Positions 11,767-23,035 of a DNA stretch of 64,000 nt are shown piece by piece; position 1 is the stretch's first letter, and every line of letters begins with the position of its first letter. The notes beneath the pieces were generated by a model. The model was not told the origin of the DNA. It searched no databases and was given only the letters and a program-made list of their open reading frames with translations. The DNA comes from Diadema setosum (lineage: Eukaryota; Echinodermata; Echinoidea; Diadematoida; Diadematidae), in the NCBI RefSeq assembly GCF_964275005.1, contig NC_092685.1, forward strand, positions 29,224,682 through 29,288,681, written 5' to 3'. A program made the translations under genes and the position numbers.

Positions 11767-14700
11767 CATTATGTGTGTGCGTATATATTATGACTTTTTC
11801 TTTTCCAATAGTCATGACAGTGATTCCATCTGTCTTCTTCAGTCATGATTCTGGTTTTTTATGTTAGCACAAGTGTTGAGACGGCCGCTGTAACGCAACT
11901 AGGAAAGTATAGAACGAAGGAAGAAGGTGAAGACGTAATTCATCTCTTGCATGTTTTATCTGGTCATCGGAGATTGGTGACGACGAAAGAACAAGTGAGG
12001 ATACCGCACTTACCTACTGTAGTGCACGTAACGCCTGCGGTTTTGGATTCATGGCAACTCTTGACGCCTACACCGGCATGCTGGCAGGTCGATATGTTTG
12101 ATTCAAGGCCATTACATTGCACTTTATCCAGAAGTACGGGGCTATTTCCTCGCTGAAATGGCGAAGCTACCAGAGCCAGGTCCGCCCCGATGTAGCCGAG
12201 CTGTTTGCAGACAACCTCGGCATCCTCGGGTCCCCACAGGTTGTCACATATCGCGCCCCAAGTATCGTCAAGGAAGACTTCAACACGACCCTCAGAGTCA
12301 ACGCTGCCATCGACTAGTCGAACCGACCTCGCAGCTGCAATCAATGACAGACATCCAAAGCAAATATTCTCATAATTTGAACTTTGTATTATGTTACAAA
12401 ATGTTTCAAATATCAGTATACAGTATGTAATGTTCAAACTTGTGATCGATTTTATGGATGATGCATGAAGATATTTGGAAAAAACGCAAACGCCCAGCGA
12501 TGTCTCGCCAGCATGCATATAGCAATATGTGATTACAGTGCTTTTCAACGTATATTTCATTGACCTTTTTATCACTGACCTTGTGGTTCTTCACCAATAC
12601 ATATATAAACTTGATCGGCATCTTTAGGTGTTGCACACGCGGCGTGAGTTTTGTGGTCTTAGCTCAAAGCTGTGAAAAGTTATTGAAAGTACACAATATA
12701 TGACACCTATTATAGTTAAAGTTCACCGACACTTTGAACTTTGACCTTGTCGAAATTCACCACTATTTGGAACTTGACAGGCATATTAGATGAAGTACTT
12801 GCATTTGGTATGAGCTTGGCTATTCATAGCTCAAAGCTTTGGAAAGGTTATTTAGAGCACGCTACAATATCTTATGGACCAGTGCTTATCAGGTAAAGTT
12901 TATTGACCATTTGACCTTTGAACTTATCGGACTTGGTCCAAACTATATTCAAACTCGACCGGTATTTTTTACCTGTCATGTCGTCGGCGTTTTCACGAAC
13001 TGACGCTATTTCGATTTTGGTCAAAATTTTCAAAATCGAGATATTGGTACCAAATGAAAGTGCTTTCAAAACTCTACCAAATCCCAAAATTTTAAATCAC
13101 AAAATTAATTATTCTTAATTTTATCAAAGAAAGAAAAAAACGACGGTACTCGAAATATCGAGAAATTGAGAAAAAGGGGTTTCACGAACCGACGCACGAA
13201 AGATACGCCGGTTCGTGAAACCCGAATTGCTACGGTGAAGAGCAATGCGGGTTTCACGAACCGTCGCAGTTGCATTACTTTGAGCTTTGTTCAACTTACT
13301 GGCCTAGAATTAGGTTTTGGCCCTAATCCAGATCTCAGAGTGAGAACCAAACCTTCTGAAAGATGAATGACGGCCTAAGCCAGCCCACTGTCCACGAGTG
13401 AAGTGAATGGTAAGCTATAATCCTATTAAAATCATGCTCAAAATAACAGTTTCAGTTGGACTACCATAACCATTAATTGCGGTAGTGTGTAGTCCCATGT
13501 ATTCAATCGCGTGATGCTTATGAAGCCTAGTCTGTAAACGCCATCCAATTTCAAATTAGATCCCAAATCATATTATTTATTGTTTCTTTTCAACTTATGT
13601 CGTTACTTCTGAGACTACTGAGTACTGTAGTCGTAACGTCTGTGTGCAAGACATGCAGATTGCAAGATTTCAAAGTCTCGAAGACACTAAAAGCCTTGAC
13701 TTTTGAGTTGAAAATGAAATCATGAGATTGACAAAGTAGGCGTACTAAACAAAAAAATAAATAAAAAGTCTAACAGTAAAACTCAAAGGAAGAGTAAAGA
13801 ATAAAGTTAGACATGTTAGACTTTTACTTTCAAGTCTAACTATTAAGTCTAAGTTAAGACTTGTAATACCAGTTACTAAAACTAAGATCAGCTGAAGTCT
13901 AAGACCAAGTCAAATTAACACAGTTCAGAGCCATACCGGTAGTCTAGCTCTAGATCTACATCTAGACTAGTGGTAATAGTAGGTAGAGTCCACCCATTTT
14001 TTCCCCCAATCTTTACTGGTCCATTCCTGAAAAAGTTACTGGTCAGTGTCCAACAGTGATTTTTCCTGGTCAGGGACCGTCGGACCAGTGCCAGTGTGCA
14101 GCGTTGGTGTAGATGTCATCTATGACAGTATGTGGTCTAGTGATACTACCTAAACACTACGAGTACTCTACAGGTTAGGTGGCTTTCCTGTACAGTGCAG
14201 TGTTAAAGTATACTTGTGAATTCAGCCCTAATACCGTACTGTGTGTAGTGTATGTCTAACGTTAGTTCGAGTGGAGTACCTAAGCACAGCGGTGGGGCTT
14301 TTTTCCCCTAAAACTTGTGAATGTGGCCCAACCAAATGGCGTTTATATATTTAGGCTTGATTGATAGTGATACAGTGGCGCTGTCGATTTCCACAGCAGC
14401 CAAACATAATCTTTTGTCCTTTCTTCTTTCCTTTTTTCCCTTTGTTCTTTCACTCTTTTTATTCTTGGAATCGAAGGACTTCCTAAGAAATGTCCCTCGA
14501 CTGATTTAACCAGGACTCTTGAGTCCTGGTAAACCTAACCTTACTCTTGAGTCCTGGTAAACCTAACCTTACCGAGTAACCGTTAACGTTTGTTAGGCCT
14601 AACATAACAGTAACACTGACTTAGCCCTGTATTGACTTTGTCTTTGGCCGACTTACTGAGATGGCGAGTCTCACTCTTTAACGTTAGTCTAAACGTAGTC

Positions 14701-17700
14701 GCTAGATCTGTCAGTGTCAGTGTCACCGGTTATTGTATATGGTGCCATCTCTAACGTACTTTAACAAGTTGATGTTAGTTATCTATGTCAACTTACTGAT
14801 TTAGTAATAGTGGTACTGTCATCCTGTTGGACATCGCCGAAATATCATCCGTGACGTGTTAATTTCGTGTCACAAAGACAAAAGTTGCCAAGATCTAATA
14901 GTATTAGATGTCTAAATTTAGATGTAGTCTAGATCTAAGTAATATGAAATCTGTGTAACTTAAAAGTGAAAGGTCTAGACTTCACTTAGTCTATAATTAG
15001 ACCAGACATTCATGAGGCAAAGGCCTATTTAGTAGATCTATTCTTATTCTATTTTAATGTCAATTCCTGCTAACTCGCCACGTGTTATTCCTAAGGCCAA
15101 GGACTTCCGGGTTAGTGATTTTTTTTGTTGATAAATACCAAACAGCAGACGTGTTTCATTTGCATTCTTGCACAGACTTCATGAAAATATATGCAGTATC
15201 AAAGAAATATGATGCACATGACAATGCCACTGTTTTATAGGTGAATGGTTAATACCTTTAAAAGCTGAATGATAATGTAGAGTCTAGGTCTAATTAAGAT
15301 GATACAGTCTCTGATAAGAAACAGGTTTGATTGTCGTAGACTGTTTCCCAAATGCAGGTAGTAATAATCAGCTACTTCAATGCAATGCCTTGTTTACAAG
15401 TACATGTAGATTTATATTCATGTGAATGATAATTCAATTTCTACATGAGACTTACTAAGTGCTAGACATAAGATCTTGCATCATTAAAATGTGTAAATGA
15501 CGAGACAATTTGAATATGGATCAAAGACGAACAGCAGTATATTTTGACATTCTTTGATCCTGCATAGGCCTACCATTTTGTTTTATGTTTAATATAAATA
15601 GAGCAAAATAATTTCAACTTCAGTTTTGTTGGCTGATTTTTTTTCTTCTCAAAATTAAAGTTGTATCTTGTACCATGATGTTTGATTTTAATCAAAAGTT
15701 CTTAATTTCTTTCTTTTCTTTCAGATGACTGGTGCCATGTAGTAGCGAAGAACTGGACTGTCTCAGAAAAGAAAAGAAAAAGTACAGGGTCGTGTACATC
15801 ATCAACGGATGTGAATACAATGGTAATTAGAGTCTAGGTCTAATCAAGATGTTAAAGTCTCTGATAATAAAGAAGTTTGATTGTCGTAGACTGTTTCCCA
15901 AATGCAGTTAGTAATATTCAGCTTTTTCAAAGCAATGCCTTATTTACAAGGACATGTAGATTTATTCATGTGAATGATAATTTAATTTCTACATGAGACT
16001 TACTAAGTGCTAGACATAAGATCTTGCATCATTAAAATATGTAAAAGGCGAGACAATTTGAATATGCATCAAAGACGAACAGCAGTATTTTTTGACATTC
16101 TTTGATCCTGTATATCATTTTGTTTTATGTTTAATATAAATAGAGCAAAATGATTTCAACTACAGCTTAGTTGGCTGATTTCTTTTTCTCAAAATGAAAG
16201 TTGTATCTTGTATCATGATGTTTGATTTTAATCAAAAGTTCTTAATTTCTGTCTTTTCTTTCACATGACTGATGCCATGCAGTAGCGAAGAGCTGGACTG
16301 TTTCAGAGAAGAAAAAAAGTACAGCATCGTGCTTATCATCAAGGAATGTGAATACAATGGCTTAGGAAAGAAGACAATCTACAGATAGGATAGAAGGGAG
16401 AACTTGGGATGAAGGGCGACAACATAAGGACGGTATATCTACATTAAAATGTGATTGTAAAGTGGAAACATGAAAGAAGATTCTAAGATTGAAGGTGAAA
16501 ACATGCATTCCATTCTGTGATGTCGTAATTACAATTTTGCTACACTTTAATAACACTACTGAGAGACATTTATATCAAGGCAAGCTTCATGTGGATATGG
16601 AATGTTAGATTTTCTTTAAGTGTTCATTGGTATGTATTTCATGATAATAAATCTTGAAGGTTTTGTGTGGTAATCATAACCTTGTGATACATCTTGATAA
16701 ATTTTTTAAGTGCACATTGGCAATATTCAGATGATGCTGTAATCAGATGAAGTTAGATGGTTGAATAATCATTGCATAGTTGTAATAGTTATCGACTGAG
16801 GATTAACATGCCCTTCACTGATTTATTTTTCGTAAACGGTGATAATTGCGAGAGTCAATCTAAATTGTCGGGGGCATAACCAAATGTGTCACACTGTCAA
16901 AATGTGTATATCAGAAACTTTTCGCTCGCTGTACGAATTTTCACAGAAAACAGATTTATGAGAGTCACAAATGGTAGCTTAGACCCATTAACAAAAAGTC
17001 CCAGCTTCATCTTCAACCATGTTCATGATACATGTTCATCTACATTTTGCAAACATTCTGAATGTTGATTGAGACATGTTATACATGTATGTATTTTTAT
17101 GAAATTAATGCAACAAATAATCAAATATGCATCTCTGCTAGATGATAATATTAATCCAGTTAATGACATGCCAAACTCACCTCAAACTGTAATTCATTCT
17201 ATTCTCCTTTATTCTTTTATTTATTATTTTGTTGTCTTCAACCCACTTTGAATGTGTTACGTATGATTCTTATAAACATGGGAAATGCACTCCATATAAC
17301 TGATAGGACTTATAACAAATTGACATAATCATTCAACCATCACTAGACAGTTCTGTTATGAGATGTTCTTTATTTAACTAAAATTGTAAATTATGATACG
17401 TGTATGCTCCCATGCAAACTCACAACAAAATACAGAAATATGATTTCTTTTAATAATAATTCATTATGTCTCTAAATGTACAATTAAAGAAAGTGATTAC
17501 AAAGAGGATGTCAAACATTGTATATTAAAATAATAGATTATTCATTTGTCTCCATCCGTAGTAACACATGCAACTGCAGTGTGCAGTTTGTGGGCTGCTG
17601 TGAAAAAAAAAAAAAAAAAAAAATCACAGGCAGCCCAAGCGGGATTCGAACCCACGACCTCCGGATTACTAGACCAGCGCCATAACCACTAGACCACCGG

Positions 17701-20700
17701 GATGCCCTAGCACTACCTTTAGACATGAATGATTAAATATAGAAGGGCTTGGGGGCGCTTCGAAGTTAACTGCTCTTATTAAATATGCACATGTCATTTG
17801 CAACTCGACTAAAGATGATTAAACGCACTGAAATTCTTACTTTAAATAATATTCATAATCTGTTTTTTTTTTTTCTTTAATAGCTTGGGATGTACACTTC
17901 ATACACTGTATCGGTCTACATTTCGCCTACAATATGGAATTCTTTACTTCGAGACGTTTGTTTTTTACAAAAGAAAATTAAGAGTCCTTTAAAGGTGCTG
18001 TAAAACAGTGGCGTGTTTTTGTTTTTGTTTTGTTTTTTTTTTTTTGGGGGGGGGAGGGGAGTCAAATTAGCCTTGGCCCCTCTCCACGGTCCTTTCCCCC
18101 CCCCCCCCCCCCCCCCTTTGGCTGCATTTTTTTTTTTAGTCATCACATGAAAATTCGTCTGCATCCACCCCGTAGTTTTGCAGATGACCTTTCTTTTTAA
18201 TTATCTTAACCACACACAATTTTGGCTGAATTTCCCCACCCCTCTTGTGAATTTGCTAGCACATGTGTTTATAGTACTGGTGGATTAAGGATTCGGAGGG
18301 GGGGGGGGGTCGGCCAAAATTTCTCTTTTCTCATATGTAACAAGCCTACGGGGCGAAAGGCTGATATTATGGGCTTTCTACACACATTTTTAGATGCTAA
18401 TTATTGGTTAATATGAGCACGATCATTTATGTTGTGATTAATTTGTTTCCTTTTCATATATGTATAACTATTAGAGACTTAATTGGCTTGGCACTCCTTA
18501 CATCGACCTATTTTAGACACCCATTTCCTTCTCTCTCTCTCTTGCTTTTTCTCTACTGTCCTGTGAATAGTGTAACTACATGTACATGCAGTACCTCTTC
18601 TCTTTTGTATGATATACATCAAGTTTCCATCTGAGCATAATGTGTGTTGCAGCACTCACAAGCTTCATGCATATGCAGCAACATCTTTTTATGTTCATAT
18701 ACATAATTATGCTTGATATATTAATTTGAGAATGTTATTCTTTCTTTTGTATATGTTCCGTCCGCACTCTATAGATGTAAATGTAAATTGTAAGATTTGG
18801 TGCGCATGTTCGAACTGTGTTTCTCTTTTTGTGAACACACAAGAACTGATGTAATAATGAACTTGAATTACGCATATTCTTTAATATTGATTCCATCTCC
18901 ATTTGCCATTAGATATTCATTGATTTATGGAGCTCTTCCACAATTGTTATCCTTCCCATTGTCATTACTCATCTCTGAATAATTCAAATTTGATACTTTA
19001 TTGAGAACCTATGTTTCTTCGATTACATAATGTACCTCTTCAATATATTGCTGCAAAAGGCATAATAAAACATGACCATTGTTATATATTTAAAATGAAG
19101 CTTGAAATTCTGATAATTTTGATATTTATGTATTTTTAGGAGTTTATCAGTTTCGAAGAGTGCATGCAGGATGAGTTTTATGTTTTTATATGATCAAGTG
19201 CAGCTATCAAAGAATCTGTTGAGCAGGAAAGAGAAAGATGGAAAATGAGGAATTATGAGTGAATTCGCATGCAAGCCAAATGACAATAATGACACCGATA
19301 AAAATTGTGACAAAGTAAAAGTCACAAATGTGGAATAATAAATAAAGAAATTAATAGATTATTTCAGAGAAAGAAATAACAGAGTGCATGAGTATGAAAG
19401 ATGAGTAAATGCAAGTAATCATTACAGACTGGCACATCTTTTTCCCTATATTTAGCGGTATCCTTCATCTTAGAACAAACATTCATAATTATTATGAAAG
19501 AAGTGAACTGAATTTGAATTAAAAATTATGTGAAAAATAAAGAAAGTAAGTTAAAAAAGTAAAAAATAAAACAGTAAAAAGTAAAAAAAATATGAAACAC
19601 AGTATACCGAGTACATATTAATTACCAAATGATAAATGTCCACATGCAAAAGTGTTGAATAATATATCCACACAAAAAAGGAGGGGGGAGGGCAAAGAAA
19701 TCTTTGGAGCGATCAACGACAGCTCTAATAACAATGCTAAATGAAGATGAAAACAAGGACAACACGCTTTTTAGAACAATGAAGAGAAACTGGCTTATAT
19801 TATCATCTTAATTATCACCTAATGTATTATAATCATCACAATAATCATTACATGACAATTAATTTCAATTAATAAGGTTATTGTTGATAAGCAGGTATAG
19901 CCCTAATAGTATTTGTATGTAAACACATACGAAAATGAAATAGCGACGGTTCGTAAATACACGCGTAATGCACGTTACCTATTGTGCAGGCCCTACAGCG
20001 CGGGTCTCACGAACCGGCGTAATACAACTTACGTCGGTTCGTGAGACCCGCGCTTAAGTACATAACCTATGGTGCGCGCAAGAAACGATGGATTTACGAA
20101 CCGACGCAGTGAGTTTGAAGACAGAAATATCGTAATTCTTTTGAATTCACACTAAAATTACACTATGGATAGGAAGAACAACTTCCACTCTCATCACCCT
20201 GTCAAAATTTTCACACACAAGACAGGAAAAGTCATTGAAAACGTTGTCTAAAACTTGTGAGATCTTTAAACGCGATTTTCTCAGAATTGCATTTTCGCTC
20301 AAAAACGAAATAGCGTCGGTTCGTGGTAACACCGACGATGTGAGTTTGGTGGTCATAGCTCAAATCTGTTGAAACTTATTGATAATCCCTCACATTACTG
20401 TGAGTACAGTGAATATCAGGAAAAGTTCATTGATATGTTGATCTTTGACCTTATCGGAGGTAATCAATATTCGAACTTAAATGACAGCTATAGGCTTGGC
20501 ATCTGTGGTATGAAACTGGTGGTGATATGCTATAGTAGCTCAAAGCTGTGGAAAGTTACTGAGCGTACACCACAATGCTATGTGTACAGTTCATAGCCCA
20601 TTTGACCCTAATTTGAACGAGAACTTGGTACATGCATAATACTTTGCCTTTTTCCGAATTTCGTATAGAAAAATCAAATGTGCAATCAGAATATAATAAA

Positions 20701-22946
20701 TTACAAATACAAACGTATGCAATTATATTTGTGCAGTTTCGTATACACAGCATAATACAGAGCGAATTAAAAAAAGTAATCAAGCTTTGGAGGGCTACGA
20801 TTTCATAGTTGTCAGATATGGAGAGCAGATTTTTTTTTTTTTTTTTTGGGGGGGGGGGGGAGAAAGAAGAACTCTTCCTCTTTCCATTCATACTTCTATT
20901 TATGTTGAAAATTGTCACGCGTGACTGAGCACATGAACTTTAAAGGCAACAATGACAAATCGCACTTTTTCCAAGTTTGAGTGTCACATGAAGGAACAGT
21001 GAAAGTCTCACCGAAGGGATGGGATCTGTCAATGAAAGTGGTCAAATTGACAGGCCAGCCTGCATGACTGTAGGTTTGAGTTCCTTCTTCTAATACAACC
21101 TTCAACATGGCCACGGTTGTTGATAAGTCGGTCACTCCCACAAAGGCTAACCCATTATCCATTTTCTCTCTTCATATTAAAGACATGGTTTGTCGCTGCA
21201 AGCTATATGTTGAATATGAACACAGAAAAAATGGACTGGTGGGTTTGCGTAAGTTGAGTGACCACGTTACAGGACATGTGGACCATACAATGTTAGAAGA
21301 AACCCTGAACACAAACCCTTAACACAAACCTGCATTTGTACAGGGTGGTCTGTTAAAGACAACAATAGGAAAATGCACTTTTCCCAAGTTTTTGGAGTAT
21401 TATCGTGAAAAAAACAATGAATGTCTCATTGAATGGTTGAGATCTGTAAATGAAAGTGATCCAATTAACATGGCATCCTGCGTGATTGCACAGCAGATTT
21501 GTGTCTAGGGTTTCTTCTGACCTTTTATGGTCCATAACCTTTAACGTGGCCACATTGTCCATATCTCACGATCACGTGGCCACTTCCACAAATGCTAACC
21601 CATTATCCCTTTTCTCTTTTCATATTCAAGACATAGTTTATCGCTGAGAGATGTGTTGAATATGAACAGAGAAAATGGACTGTGTGTGTTGAGCTTTGTG
21701 GGAATGACCAAGTTATCGGACAGGTGGCCATGTTAGATATGGACCATAACATTAGAAGACATCCTAAACACAAACCTGGCCTATTTATTTGACCACTTCC
21801 ATTGACAGATCTCATCTATTTAAGGAGATATTGATTGTTCCTTCGTGATGACACTCAAATTTGGAAGAGAGCAATTTGTCACGATGGTTGTCTTTAAAGT
21901 TCATGTGCTCTGTCACGCATAACATTTGTCAATATAACTAGGTACCAATGGAAAGAGGAAGGGTTCTTCTTTCTTCACAACCAAACGAACATTGGGTCCT
22001 CCGTAGCTGATAATTATGAAATTTATAGTAGCCCTCCAAAGTTGGATTACCTTTTTTTTTATTCGAACAGAACTGTGGTATGAATTGAATATTGAGTATG
22101 CTTTAAACAAATAAAAAAATAAATATTTTGCTTATATACCTCAATCCAAACAACAGCACGTGAAATACGACGGAAGATTCAATGACAATGCAGACGCTAT
22201 ATGACGATTGGTAAAATTTATTTATTTAGTTAGTTGCAGTACAACAATAGACACGATTCCACCAGTTGAGTTGAATAAACTCACTGTGAATTTAATTCAA
22301 ACTAAGATGATTATCTAATGCAAACTAATTTACAGATGACAGAATATCAACACATTACTCTATCGTGACTTTTTTCTTTCCTATATTATCACATGCATGA
22401 TATTAGGCAGCGAAAGCGTTTCGACAAGTTTAATATTTAACAATAGAGAACCTCACTAGTCCACGCTTATTATACACATACTCTTTGCGAATGATACCAT
22501 TTTTGTTCACTCCCTATTAAACATTTGGAAATTTTACCACGTACCACACTAAATTCATCAAATTATCATCTGGAAAACTCAAGAATTATCTTAGCACAAA
22601 CGTTCTTTAAAACAGCACGGCCCGATGTCTGAAATTTTGTACCCAACAACTTTAAACAAAGTAAATCTAAATTCACTCTTTCAAAGGACAGTTTGAGGAT
22701 ATGTTACATAATTATAATGTCTAATCATCCGGATGATTTTCACACTTTGACATGTAGACAACTAGAAATTGGTTTCAGTGTTTATAGTGATTCTGGGATG
22801 TCTAAATAAAAATGTTTTACAAATTGAAAACAAATAAAAATGAACAAGGATGGTGACATGGCAGTTTCACCGTAAAGATGAACGAGTTGGGGCTCAGAAT
22901 AAAACACGAAAGCACGTATGAATTTCAAGTAGGTTAACCTGTTAAG

Positions 22947-23035
<89 letters not shown>

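Larger units (their letters stand above)
12982..20337 (+). mobile_element. 7,356-bp non-autonomous TIR DNA transposon, copy 1 (complete)
   Basis: The ends read CGTCGGCGTTTTCACGAACT on the left and, reverse-complemented, CGTCGGTGTTACCACGAACC on the right. About 32 bp pair with four mismatches, ending in GACGCTATTTCG. ATGT flanks both ends (12978-12981 and 20338-20341), and the paralogous intron of gene B has a single ATGT (46448-46451) with matching flanks. That makes the 4-bp target duplication and the empty site directly visible. Subterminal regions hold repeated GAACCG motifs. No open frame longer than about 65 codons has transposase character, so movement would need a transposase in trans. 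A 4-bp duplication is compatible with several superfamilies, including Sola, Chapaev, Ginger and Academ. I do not assign one. It lies in intron 1 of gene A. Confidence 0.85.

Noticed and set aside
17629-17706. A bona fide tRNA-Thr gene
   Set aside because: The A and B boxes are good, but the D arm is irregular, the acceptor has a mismatch and the module sits inside a transposon. I report it as tRNA-like only.
16886-18982. Small frames conserved in both transposon copies (for example near 16,886, 17,069, 18,797)
   Set aside because: Conservation follows from the copies being almost identical. The frames are about 60 codons, low in complexity and without domains.
12982-20337. A virus-derived or LTR-type element
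   Set aside because: The ends are short inverted repeats with a 4-bp duplication. There are no long terminal direct repeats and no polymerase, integrase or capsid-like frames.
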